This document shows positions 23,919 to 32,506 of a stretch of DNA of 47,780 nucleotides, piece after piece. Source of the stretch: Mongoliimonas terrestris. Lineage in GTDB: Bacteria > Pseudomonadota > Alphaproteobacteria > Rhizobiales > Pleomorphomonadaceae. Numbering within the stretch: position 1 is the stretch's first letter; the number at the start of each line of letters is the position of its first letter. The notes under the pieces were generated by a model. It saw only the letters and a program-made list of their open reading frames with translations. It was not told the DNA's origin and searched no databases. The stretch spans positions 1 through 47,780 of the forward strand of contig NZ_MSIG01000021.1 in assembly GCF_001927285.1 (NCBI RefSeq). Reading direction: 5' to 3'. Position numbers and translations under genes: made by a program.

Positions 23919-24803
23919 ATGTTCCGCATGGCCTATGTGAATGGCCGCTACGTTCGGCATGGCGAGGCCGCCGTGCATGTGGAGGATCGCGGCTATCAGC
24001 TGGCCGACGGGGTCTACGAGGTGACGGAGGTGCGCGACGGCGCCTTCGTGGACCTCGACCGGCACCTGGACCGGCTCGACCGGTCCCTCGGCGAACTCGC
24101 CATTCCGGCGCCGATGGGCCGGTCCGCGCTGGTGGCGGTGCTTGGCGAGGTCGTGCGGCGGAACCGGATCCGCTCGGGCTATGTCTATCTGCAGGTCACC
24201 CGGGGCGTCGCGCCCCGCGATCATGCCTTCCCGAAGAAGCCCGTACGGCCGGCCCTGGTGGTGACCGCCCGGCCGGCCGACCGGGCGAAGGCCGACGCGC
24301 TGGCCGAGGCCGGCATCCGGACCGTGACGCAGCCGGACATCCGCTGGGGCCGCGTCGACATCAAGACGACCGGGCTGCTGCCGAACGTCCTTGCCAAGCA
24401 GGCGGCCCGTGCCGCCGGCGCCACCGAGGCCATCCTGGTGGACCGGGAGGGCTTCGTCACCGAGGGCGCATCCACCAACGTGTGGATCGTCACCGGCGAC
24501 GGCCGGCTGGTGACCCGGCCGGCGGACCATGGCATCCTCCGCGGCATCACGCGGACCACGCTGATGGACGTGGCGGCCGCCGAGGGGTTGGCGGTGGAGG
24601 AACGTCGCTTCACGCTCGAGGAGGCTTTCGCAGCGCGGGAGGTGTTCGTCACCTCGGCCGGCAACGTGGTGATGCCCGTGGTCGCGATCGACGGCCGCCC
24701 GATCGCCAATGGCGCCCCCGGATCGGTCGCCTCGCGCCTGCGTCACGTTTTCCACGCTCATGCAGCACGCACTTCGTTGCAGAGCAGCAACAAGTGCACC
24801 TGA
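23919..24803 (+). CDS. dat: D-amino-acid transaminase (class IV PLP enzyme)
   Basis: The 294-aa fold-type IV aminotransferase probably converts D-alanine and 2-oxoglutarate to pyruvate and D-glutamate. Features are AYVNGRYVRHGEAAVHVEDR, the GYVYLQVTRGVAPRDHAFP loop, the PLP lysine (about Lys149) in WGRVDIKTTGLLPN, and the cofactor-phosphate loop VTEGASTNVWIV. RGVAPRDH favours D-amino acid over branched-chain specificity. AGGAG about 10 bp before the ATG at 23919 supports that start. The gene lies upstream of hfq, as in rhizobia. The last residues (RTSLQSSNKCT) look like a species-specific tail. Confidence 0.9.
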   Translation: MFRMAYVNGRYVRHGEAAVHVEDRGYQLADGVYEVTEVRDGAFVDLDRHLDRLDRSLGELAIPAPMGRSALVAVLGEVVRRNRIRSGYVYLQVTRGVAPRDHAFPKKPVRPALVVTARPADRAKADALAEAGIRTVTQPDIRWGRVDIKTTGLLPNVLAKQAARAAGATEAILVDREGFVTEGASTNVWIVTGDGRLVTRPADHGILRGITRTTLMDVAAAEGLAVEERRFTLEEAFAAREVFVTSAGNVVMPVVAIDGRPIANGAPGSVASRLRHVFHAHAARTSLQSSNKCT

Positions 24804-24975
24804 TGCGCGTTTGACGCATGAACATTCTCGCTCGCGTCGATCGTGCGGGGGGTGACTTTCGACGGATTTCGCGGTGGAATACCATCAAGCCGGGATCATT
24901 TCCGGATCCTTGGCGCGCATTCGGACCAACGCCGGACCAACCGACTACAAACGCCGAAAAAAAGGCCAACAGACA

Positions 24976-25221
24976 ATGGCGGACCGAGCTCAGAACCTGC
25001 AGGACACCTTCCTCAACCACGTGCGCAAGAACAAGACCTCGCTGACCATCTTCCTCGTCAATGGGGTGAAGCTTCAGGGTGTGGTGACCTGGTTCGACAA
25101 CTTTTGTGTGTTGCTGCGACGCGATGGACACTCGCAGCTCGTCTACAAGCACGCGATCTCCACCATCATGCCGGCCCAACCCGTGCAGCTGTTCGAGCCG
25201 GGCGAGGACACCGCGACCTGA
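24976..25221 (+). CDS. hfq: RNA chaperone Hfq
   Basis: The 81-aa hexameric RNA-binding protein promotes pairing between small RNAs and mRNAs. The Sm1 motif (TIFLVNGVKLQGVVTWFDNF) and Sm2 motif (LVYKHAISTIMP) are exact matches in pattern, with the proximal-site Gln in the first helix (QNLQDTFLN). The C-terminal tail is short, as in alphaproteobacteria. The start is set by the family N-terminus MADRAQNLQD, with AAAGG about 10 bp upstream. The 172-bp upstream region holds its leader and probably its own promoter. hflX follows, the common hfq-hflX order. Confidence 0.97.
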   Translation: MADRAQNLQDTFLNHVRKNKTSLTIFLVNGVKLQGVVTWFDNFCVLLRRDGHSQLVYKHAISTIMPAQPVQLFEPGEDTAT

Positions 25222-25241
25222 GGTCGTCGACAGCGGCCGGC

Positions 25242-25265
25242 CCGCGGACCAGCGGCGGTCCGCGG
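25242..25265 (+). terminator. GC-rich hairpin after hfq (no U-tract)
   Basis: CCGCGGACC-AGCGGC-GGTCCGCGG is a perfect 9-bp stem 20 bp after the hfq stop. No T-run follows, so it is a non-canonical terminator or an mRNA-stabilising end. It may partly separate hfq from hflX transcription across the 291-bp gap, in which nothing else is visible. Confidence 0.4.
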
Positions 25266-25512
25266 CGCCGGACCTGAGACCATGAACAGCCTGAGCGTCG
25301 CGGGTGACCTGGCCGGCTCGTGATGAGCCCGTGCCCGGTCCATCAGGCGCCTGCTGCCGGAGGTATGGCCGGAACAAGCCGGCCCTTGCAGCCGGGCCGA
25401 CCGCACCCGACATGATGGCTTTGCGACCTCTGCCGTCCCGGTGGACCCTTCCGCCGTTTCGACGGTTCGGGCCTCAAGGGGCGTGAAGAAGAACAAACGA
25501 ACGGGAGGACAC

Positions 25513-26904
25513 GTGGATCATCGCGATCCCCGCGAGGACGACGGGCTCGGAACGCCGAAGCCCCGCACCATCTCGCGTCTGACGGAACGGACGAAGGCTG
25601 TGGTCGTCGTCCCCGAGATCGACAACCGGGCCCAGCGCGAGGCCGATCGGGAGAAGGGCCGGACCGCGGCCCGCTCGATGGAAGCCCGCGTCGAGGAGGC
25701 GGTGGGCCTAGCGCTCGCCATCGACCTCGACGTGACGGTCGCCATGACCGTGCGGCTCACCACCGTGCGGCCGGCGACCCTGGTGGGCACGGGCAAGCTG
25801 GAGGAGATCAAGCTCGCCGTCGCCACCAACGAGGCGGAGCTGGTGATCGTCGACCATGCGCTGACGCCCATCCAGCAGCGCAACCTGGAAAAGGGGCTCG
25901 GCGCCAAGGTGCTGGACCGCACGGGCCTGATCCTGGAGATCTTCGGCGCGCGGGCGAACACCCGCGAGGGTCGGCTGCAGGTGGACCTTGCCCATCTCAA
26001 CTACCAGAAGTCCCGTCTAGTCCGATCCTGGACCCATCTGGAGCGCCAGCGCGGCGGCTTCGGTTTCATGGGCGGCCCGGGCGAGACCCAGATCGAGGCG
26101 GACCGCCGTCAGCTGCAGGACAAGATCAGCCGTCTGGAGGAGGAGCTGGAGCAGGTGCGCCGCACCCGCGACCTGCACCGCCGCCAGCGCCAGAAGGCGC
26201 CGCATCCGGTGATCGCGCTCGTCGGCTACACCAACGCCGGCAAGTCGACCCTCTTCAATCGGCTGACCAGCGCCGACGTGCTGGCCAAGGACCTCCTGTT
26301 CGCTACGCTGGATCCCACACTCCGCAAGATCCGGCTGCCGCACGGCACCGACGCCATCCTCTCCGACACGGTGGGCTTCATCTCCAACCTGCCGACCCAT
26401 CTGGTGGCCGCCTTCCGGGCGACCCTGGAGGAGGTGGTGGAGGCGACTATCATCCTCCACGTGCGCGACATCTCGCATCCGGACACCGAGGCCCAGGCCG
26501 AGGACGTGGCTGAGGTGCTGCGCCAGTTGGACGTGGATCCGGAGGATCCCGCGCGCGTGATCGAGGTCTGGAACAAGATCGACGCGGTGGACGCGGTGCG
26601 CCGGGAGAGCCTGATCGAGCAGGCCCACGCGCCGGATGCCGGCGGCCAGGAGCGGTTCGCCGTCTCGGCGATCACCGGGGAAGGGCTGGCGCCATTGATC
26701 GCCAGCATCGAAGGCCGCCTGGTCGGCGACCGCCCCACCTTCGACGTGGTGGTGGACAAGGCCGACGGCGCCGGCCTCGCCTGGCTCTACAGCCACGGCG
26801 AGGTGCTGGAGCGGGACGACACGCCCGAGGACGGCCTGCACCTGACGGTGCGCATCGCCGAGAAGTGGCAGGACGCCTTCCTGGACCGCTATCGCGTGGG
26901 CTGA
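25513..26904 (+). CDS. hflX: GTPase HflX
   Basis: The 463-aa ribosome-associated GTPase splits stalled or hibernating 70S ribosomes. The start is taken as GTG at 25513, because GGAGG lies 5 bp upstream; in-frame GTG codons at 25441 and 25483 are less supported. The N-terminal HflX domain includes ATLVGTGKLEEIK and LIVDHALTPIQQRNLEKGL, then a coiled coil with the GGFGFMGGPGETQIE linker. The G domain has G1 GYTNAGKSTLFN, G3 DTVGFISNLP, G4 WNKID and G5 SAITGEGL. It is downstream of hfq and ends at a strong terminator. Confidence 0.95.
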   Translation: MDHRDPREDDGLGTPKPRTISRLTERTKAVVVVPEIDNRAQREADREKGRTAARSMEARVEEAVGLALAIDLDVTVAMTVRLTTVRPATLVGTGKLEEIKLAVATNEAELVIVDHALTPIQQRNLEKGLGAKVLDRTGLILEIFGARANTREGRLQVDLAHLNYQKSRLVRSWTHLERQRGGFGFMGGPGETQIEADRRQLQDKISRLEEELEQVRRTRDLHRRQRQKAPHPVIALVGYTNAGKSTLFNRLTSADVLAKDLLFATLDPTLRKIRLPHGTDAILSDTVGFISNLPTHLVAAFRATLEEVVEATIILHVRDISHPDTEAQAEDVAEVLRQLDVDPEDPARVIEVWNKIDAVDAVRRESLIEQAHAPDAGGQERFAVSAITGEGLAPLIASIEGRLVGDRPTFDVVVDKADGAGLAWLYSHGEVLERDDTPEDGLHLTVRIAEKWQDAFLDRYRVG

Positions 26905-26942
26905 GAGATATTCGACGCAAGGGATTGTCGGACAACGCAAAA

Positions 26943-26966
26943 GGGCCGCAACTGCGGCCCTTTTTT
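26943..26966. terminator. Bidirectional Rho-independent terminator between hflX and uvrD
   Basis: AAAAGGGCCGC-AACT-GCGGCCCTTTTTT has a 7-bp G/C stem extended by A-T pairs, with a T-run downstream on the plus strand and a T-run downstream on the minus strand as well. It sits between the convergent hflX and uvrD genes and can serve both. Confidence 0.9.
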
Positions 26967-26991
26967 CGTCCGGCTCAGGAAAGGGCGGCGC

Positions 26992-29433
26992 TCAGGCCTT
27001 CCGCTCCACGAAGCTGTCGACCACGCGCTTCTGGCCGGCCTTGTCGAAATCCACCGTCAGCTTGTTGCCGTCCACGCCGGAGACGCTGCCGTAGCCGAAC
27101 TTCACGTGGAAGATGCGCTCGCCGACCTTGTACTTCGGCTCGCCGCCGATCACCGACTTGGCGATCAGTTCGCCCTCGATCACCCGGCCGTTGCCCGCCG
27201 TATAGGGCGAGCCCGGCGCCGCGAAGCCGCGCTGGGGGCCGGCGGCGGCGCGGTTCTTCTGGGCGCGCTGCCAGCCGGGCGTCTCGTAGGTGGAGGTGAA
27301 GCGCTCCACCTGGTCGAACCGCGACGCCCCATAGGGGTTGGCCCGCCCGCCGCCGCCGCCCATGCCGCCGCGCGCGGTGTAGCTGTTGTAGCCGCCGTAG
27401 TTGCTCTGGCTCTCGCTGACGTGGACGTGCGGCTCCGGCAGTTCGTCGAGGAAGCGCGAGGGCAGGCTCGACTGCCAGGAACCATGGATCCGCCGGTTGG
27501 CGGCGAACCAGATCAGGCAGTGCTTCTTCGCCCGCGTGATGCCCACATAGGCGAGCCGCCGCTCCTCTTCGAGGCCCGACCGGCCGCCTTCGTCGAGCGC
27601 GCGCTGGTGGGGGAAGAGGCCCTCTTCCCAGCCGGGCAGGAAGACGGTGTCGAACTCCAGGCCCTTGGCGGAATGGAGCGTCATGATCGAGACGGCCTCG
27701 TCGGCGGCGTTGTTGTCCCGGTCCATGACGAGGGAGATGTGCTCCAGGAAGCCCGCCATGGAGTCGAAATCCTCCATGGAGCGGATCAGCTCCTTCAGGT
27801 TCTCCAGCCGCCCCGGCGCTTCCGCCGAGCGGTCGTTCTGCCACATGGCCGTATAGCCGCTCTCCTCCAGGATGAGTTCGGCCAGATCCGTGTGCTTCAG
27901 GGCGTCGAGCTGGTTGCGCCAGCGGTCGACGCTCTCGATGAAGTCGCGCAGCGCCAGCCGGACCTTGCCCTTGAACTCCTCGGTGGCGATCAGCTGCCGC
28001 ACGGCTTCCGACAGCGGCACCCGGTTGGCGCGCGCATAGTCGTGCAGCACCTTCACCGTGGCGTCGCCGAGGCCGCGGCGGGGGGTGTTGATGATGCGCT
28101 CGAAGGCGAGGTCGTCCGCCGGCTGGTTGACGAGGCGGAAGTAGGCGAGGGCGTCGCGGATCTCCAGGCGCTCGTAGAAGCGCGGTCCGCCGATCACCCG
28201 GTAGGACAGCCCCATGGTGATGAAGCGGTCCTCGAACTCGCGCATCTGGAACGAGGCGCGCACCAGGATGGCGATCTCGTTGAGGTTCACGCCCTTGCGC
28301 TGGAAGCGCTCGATCTCGTCGCCGATGGAGCGCGCCTCCTCCTCCGAATCCCAGGCGGAGGCGACGTTCACCTTGGCGTCGTCCGGGTCCTCTTCCGCGT
28401 CGGTGAAGAGCGTCTTGCCGAGCCGCGCCTCGTTGTGGGCGATGAGGTGGGAGGCGGCGGCGAGGATGTGGCTGGTGGAGCGGTAGTTGCGCTCCAGCCG
28501 GATCACCTTGGCGCCCGGAAAGTCGCGCTCGTAGCGCAGGATGTTGTCCACTTCGGCGCCGCGCCAGCCGTAGATGGACTGGTCGTCGTCGCCGACGCAG
28601 CAGATGTTGCGGGCGCCCTGGGCGAGCAGGCGCAGCCAGAGATACTGGACGACGTTGGTGTCCTGGTACTCGTCGACGAGGATGAACTTGTAGCGGCGGT
28701 GATACTCGGCGAGCACGTCCGGATGGTCGCGGAGGATGCAGAGCGTCTCCAGCAGCAGATCGCCGAAGTCGCAGGCGTTCAGCACCTTCAGCCGGGCCTG
28801 ATAGGCGGCGTAGAGCTCGCGGCCCTTGCCGTTCACATAAGCGCGCGCCTCGCCTTCCGGAATGTCGGCCGGGCGTTGGCCCTTGTTCTTCCAGCCGTCG
28901 ATGGCGGAGGCGAGCTGGCGGGCAGGCCAGCGTTTCTCGTCGATGCCCTCGGCGACGATCAGCTGCTTCATGAGGCGGAGCTGGTCGTCGGTGTCTAGAA
29001 TGGTGAAGTCGGATCGGAGGCCGGCGAGTTCGGCATGCCGGCGCAGCATCTTCACCCCGATGGAGTGGAAGGTGCCGAGCCAGGGCATGCCCTCCACCGC
29101 GCCGCCGACGAAGCGGCCGATGCGCTCCTTCATCTCGCGGGCGGCCTTGTTGGTGAAGGTCACGGCGAGGATTTCCGAGGGATAAGCCCGGCGGGTGGCG
29201 AGGATGTGGGCGATGCGGGTGGTGAGCACGCGCGTCTTGCCGGTGCCGGCGCCGGCGAGCACCAGCACAGGCCCGTCGAGCGCCTCCACGGCCTCGCGCT
29301 GCTCCGGGTTGAGGCCCTGCAGGTATCCGCCGGCCTGCGGGGCCGCAGCCGCCATGGCCCGGGCGGCGATGCCGCCGGAACGGGGGGGTGTGTCCTGCAC
29401 GGCGGGCTCGATTTGATTCTGCTTCGGATGCAT
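26992..29433 (-). CDS. uvrD: ATP-dependent DNA helicase, UvrD/PcrA type
   Basis: The 813-aa superfamily 1A 3'-5' helicase acts in nucleotide excision and mismatch repair and in removing proteins from DNA. It has the Q motif LNPEQREAVEALDGPVLVLA, Walker A GAGTGKT (residues 61-67), motif Ia AVTFTNKAA, Walker B ILVDEYQDTN, motif III CVGDDDQSIYGWRG, then YRSTSHIL and the motif V/VI region LHSAKGLEFDTVFL and LAYVGITRAKK. The C-terminal end (RIFHVKFGYGSVSGVDGNKL) is the Tudor-like domain that in PcrA contacts RNA polymerase. It lies 63 bp after clcA on the same strand. Confidence 0.95.
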   Translation of the reverse strand: MHPKQNQIEPAVQDTPPRSGGIAARAMAAAAPQAGGYLQGLNPEQREAVEALDGPVLVLAGAGTGKTRVLTTRIAHILATRRAYPSEILAVTFTNKAAREMKERIGRFVGGAVEGMPWLGTFHSIGVKMLRRHAELAGLRSDFTILDTDDQLRLMKQLIVAEGIDEKRWPARQLASAIDGWKNKGQRPADIPEGEARAYVNGKGRELYAAYQARLKVLNACDFGDLLLETLCILRDHPDVLAEYHRRYKFILVDEYQDTNVVQYLWLRLLAQGARNICCVGDDDQSIYGWRGAEVDNILRYERDFPGAKVIRLERNYRSTSHILAAASHLIAHNEARLGKTLFTDAEEDPDDAKVNVASAWDSEEEARSIGDEIERFQRKGVNLNEIAILVRASFQMREFEDRFITMGLSYRVIGGPRFYERLEIRDALAYFRLVNQPADDLAFERIINTPRRGLGDATVKVLHDYARANRVPLSEAVRQLIATEEFKGKVRLALRDFIESVDRWRNQLDALKHTDLAELILEESGYTAMWQNDRSAEAPGRLENLKELIRSMEDFDSMAGFLEHISLVMDRDNNAADEAVSIMTLHSAKGLEFDTVFLPGWEEGLFPHQRALDEGGRSGLEEERRLAYVGITRAKKHCLIWFAANRRIHGSWQSSLPSRFLDELPEPHVHVSESQSNYGGYNSYTARGGMGGGGGRANPYGASRFDQVERFTSTYETPGWQRAQKNRAAAGPQRGFAAPGSPYTAGNGRVIEGELIAKSVIGGEPKYKVGERIFHVKFGYGSVSGVDGNKLTVDFDKAGQKRVVDSFVERKA

Positions 29434-29496
29434 GGCCGGAACAATAGAGCAACACGGTCGGGGTGGCGAGGCCGCTTCTTGCCATGGACCGTTCGG

Positions 29497-31122
29497 TCAG
29501 GCGTGGCGCTCGGCAAGGTCCGCCGCCATGGCGTCGTTCAGCGACCGGAGCGCGTTGACGTGGGAGGCCCAGCCGACGATCCGGTCCGGGTCGTGGGAAT
29601 CCGCCACGGCAAGGTCGGCCCGGCCGGAAAAGTCGAACAGCTTCAAGGCGTGGGCGAGGCTGTCCGTGGGGGCGAGCAGGCAGTCGCTGGGGTAGTCCGC
29701 GGGCAGGCCGGTGCCGGAGATCTTCGCCGTCATGAAGCTCGCCACCTTGATCGTGCGCATCAGGTGGCGCTGGCCGCCGCTCTGCAGCATCAGGCCGCGC
29801 ATCTCCAATTGCCAGTGGATGAGCGAGCGGCCGTGCAGGGCCTGGTTGGTGGCGCTCGCCATCGCGACCGTGAGGAGGAGCGCGATGGAGAGCTGGAAGC
29901 CGCCGGTGAGTTCGAACACCATCACGGCGGTGGAGACCGGCGCGCCGAGAACCGCCGCCGCGACGGCCGCCATGCCGAGGAGGGCGTAGACCGGCTGCGG
30001 CGAGGCGAGCGCCGGCACCACGGCGGCGGCCACCACCCCGAAGGCGCTGCCCGCAAGCGCCCCGAGATAGAGCGACGGAAAGACGATGCCGCCGCCGAAG
30101 CGCGACGCAAGGGTGATGGCGGTCGCCAGCATCTTGGCGACCAGGATGAGGAGGAGCGGCAGGAACACGCCCTCGGCCGCGAGCACCCGGTCCATGGCCT
30201 CCGCGCCGATGCCGAGCACCTCCGGCAGGAAGACGCCGATGCCGCCGACAAGGACGCCGCCCACCATCGGCCGCGACCAGAGCGGCAGCGGCAATTTGCG
30301 GGCCGCCACATCGGTGCCGACCAGCGTCCATTGGAACAGCACCGACACGACGCCCGCCACCACGCCGAGGAGCGCGAAGGCCGGAAACTCCGCGTAGGAG
30401 GCGATCGCCGGCGCGTCGATGTCGAAGATGATCGCCTCGCCGAAGAGGATGCGCGCCGGCACCACGGCGGTGGCGGCGGCGATCACGGTCGGCACGAAGG
30501 CGCTGAGGCCGTAGTGGCCGAGGATCACCTCGTGGGCGAACAGCACCCCGGCGATCGGCGTGTTGAACGAGCCCGCGATGGCGCTGGCCGCCCCCGCCGC
30601 CAGCAGCACCCGGCCGTTGGCAGCCCCGAGCCCGGTCCAGCGGCCGAGCGAGGTGGCGATCACCGCGCCCAGGTGGACGATCGGCCCCTCGCGGCCGGCG
30701 CTCGCCCCGGCGCCGAGGGAGACCACCGTGCCGAAGGCGCTGCCGACGCCCGGCCAGAAGGCGAGGACCGGCGCCCCGGAGGCGCGGGCCTCGACCACGT
30801 CGGCAAGGCCCGACGTGCGCTGGCCCGGATGGAATCGGTGCAGGTAGAGGCCGACCACCAGCCCGCCGAGGGTCGGCCCCGCGATCACCACCCACCAGGG
30901 CGCCGCGGCGGCCGTGTCCAGCATGCGATCGGACGAGGTGCCGAGCCAGAGCCACTGCACCCAGCCGATGCCGAAATGGAACAGGATGGTGGCGCCCGAC
31001 ACCGCCAGCCCCACCAGGAAGGCCAGCACCCAGACGAGCGGCTGCCGGGTGGCGAGGAAGGCGGTGAGATGCACGCCGACGGAGCGCCGGTAGAGATCGG
31101 TGGGAGAGGACGCGCGTTTCAT
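29497..31122 (-). CDS. clcA: ClC family chloride channel/antiporter
   Basis: The 541-aa inner-membrane protein belongs to the ClC family. The selectivity and gating motifs are GAGASAGREGPIVHLG, with the gating glutamate at about residue 145, FNTPIAGVLFAHE (a GxFxP-like region with the E typical of H+ coupling nearby) and GGGIVFPSLYLGALAG. The gating glutamate suggests 2Cl-/H+ exchange rather than a passive channel. About 100 residues after the last helix form a CBS-like cytoplasmic tail (VASFMTAKISGTGLP..), seemingly a single or degenerate pair. A role in acid response is usual for the family. It is upstream of uvrD. Confidence 0.93.
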   Translation of the reverse strand: MKRASSPTDLYRRSVGVHLTAFLATRQPLVWVLAFLVGLAVSGATILFHFGIGWVQWLWLGTSSDRMLDTAAAAPWWVVIAGPTLGGLVVGLYLHRFHPGQRTSGLADVVEARASGAPVLAFWPGVGSAFGTVVSLGAGASAGREGPIVHLGAVIATSLGRWTGLGAANGRVLLAAGAASAIAGSFNTPIAGVLFAHEVILGHYGLSAFVPTVIAAATAVVPARILFGEAIIFDIDAPAIASYAEFPAFALLGVVAGVVSVLFQWTLVGTDVAARKLPLPLWSRPMVGGVLVGGIGVFLPEVLGIGAEAMDRVLAAEGVFLPLLLILVAKMLATAITLASRFGGGIVFPSLYLGALAGSAFGVVAAAVVPALASPQPVYALLGMAAVAAAVLGAPVSTAVMVFELTGGFQLSIALLLTVAMASATNQALHGRSLIHWQLEMRGLMLQSGGQRHLMRTIKVASFMTAKISGTGLPADYPSDCLLAPTDSLAHALKLFDFSGRADLAVADSHDPDRIVGWASHVNALRSLNDAMAADLAERHA

Positions 31123-31320
31123 GCGGGCGATCGCCGGAACGGAGGGCGCAAGGGAGGGGCCGTGCCCGTGCCTCTACGCGTTCGGAATGCCGAGTTCAAT
31201 GGGAGGGGTGGGGGGCGGCCGCGGCCGGCCGGGGCTGAGAGGCGTCTTTTGGAGGGGCAATCTGGCGCACGACGCGGATGCACCTGTTGGGCGCCCTTCC
31301 GCGATCTCCGCCACCTTCCT

Positions 31321-31353
31321 TCGTCATGGTCCGCCTCAAGCGGACCATGACGA
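31321..31353. repeat. Isolated palindrome related to the end-of-window repeats
   Basis: TCGTCATGGTCCGC-CTCAA-GCGGACCATGACGA is a perfect 14-bp inverted repeat with a 5-nt loop. Its arms match the TGGTCCG...CGGACCATGACGA palindromes of the arrays at 1-764 and 47397-47780, so this is a solo copy of the same element. It lies between gumN (stop at 31383) and clcA on the minus strand. The remaining 260-bp gap shows nothing else. Confidence 0.85.
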
Positions 31354-31382
31354 TCGACGACGGTGGGCGGGCCGACTGGACG

Positions 31383-32318
31383 TTACGGCGCCAGTGGGCC
31401 GGCGGGGGTGTTCACGCGCTCGCTCTCGATTCCGGCGTCGGCGAGGAAACGCTGGATGCTGTCCGGGCCGATCAGGTGGGCGGCGCCGACGGCGACGAAG
31501 TGACGGCCGGATCCCTCCTGCATGAAGGAGCGGATCGTCTCGGCCATGGCGCGGTTCCGGTCGGTCACCAGCGTGTCGTAGACCTCCGGCCCCATGGCGC
31601 GGATCTCGTCGAGCGCGCGGGTCTCCAGCGTCTCGACATCGCCCGCGAGCCAGGCGGCGGCGACCGCGTCGAAATAGTCGGACCGCTCTCCGGCCTCGTC
31701 GAGCGAGGCTCTCAGCACCGCAAGTTCGGCCTCCGGCGACAGCCGGGCGAACATGCCGAACTGGCTTGCCGGGGTTTCGAACGCGCGAACCGGCTTGGCA
31801 GTGCGCGTGGCGAGGCCGGCGAAGGCGAGGTCCGGGCCGCTGCTCGTATAGCCGGCCGCCTTCAGATCGTGGCGGGCGATGATCACCGAGGCGAGCCAGG
31901 GCCGGAGCGGTTCCAGGGTGGGGTAGGGAATGGCGAGCGACTTCGCCACCGTCTTCACCGTCTCCAGATCCTTAGCCGGGATCGACGCCGACAACGGCTG
32001 GCCCGGCCGGGTGCCGAGCGCCATCAGGTTGACGCTGGATCCGGAGGAACCGGTGAGGTTCACCTCCAGCCAGAGTTCGTCGCTCTCCAGGAAGGCGTTC
32101 AGGGTCGCTTCCGATTCCCACGACGCCTCGGGCTTGAGAACGTGGAAGGTGCCGAACATATAGACGGTGCTGTCGGCATCGCGCGCCACCCAGAGCGCCG
32201 GTTCGGCGAACGCCGGCGCCAGCCCGGCGAGGAGGGCCGCGACCGTGGCGGCCAGGCGGGCGAAGGGCCCCGTTCGGCGGGTACGCCTCTCACACAAGGG
32301 CTGCCGTCTGTCATCCAT
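31383..32318 (-). CDS. TraB/GumN family protein, exported
   Basis: The 311-aa protein starts at 32318, with a GGAAAGGG stretch upstream. It has a signal peptide (FARLAATVAALLAGLAPAFA, cleavage before EPALW) and a TraB/GumN domain: VYMFGTFHVLKPE with the conserved GTxH histidine, and a C-terminal FVAVGAAHLIGPDSIQRF with the second conserved histidine. The family is proposed to be related to metal-dependent Tiki-type proteases, but bacterial function is not settled. The gene is divergent from a D-2-hydroxyacid dehydrogenase across 188 bp, in which no clear promoter could be assigned. Confidence 0.88.
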   Translation of the reverse strand: MDDRRQPLCERRTRRTGPFARLAATVAALLAGLAPAFAEPALWVARDADSTVYMFGTFHVLKPEASWESEATLNAFLESDELWLEVNLTGSSGSSVNLMALGTRPGQPLSASIPAKDLETVKTVAKSLAIPYPTLEPLRPWLASVIIARHDLKAAGYTSSGPDLAFAGLATRTAKPVRAFETPASQFGMFARLSPEAELAVLRASLDEAGERSDYFDAVAAAWLAGDVETLETRALDEIRAMGPEVYDTLVTDRNRAMAETIRSFMQEGSGRHFVAVGAAHLIGPDSIQRFLADAGIESERVNTPAGPLAP

Positions 32319-32506
32319 GTGATCGGTGCCCTTTCCTTTATGGTGATGACGATACATTGCCGGTCGGGTCTCGTCCGTCAAAGGTTTTGGCGCACGCTCA
32401 AGGGTTTGATAGGGTCGCAGGGACCGTCGCAGGGGCGTACGGCGGCTTGCCAGATAGGCCGGAGCGGTCGCCGGCATGCCGGCGCGGATGGTTTAGGAGT
32501 GCTGAG

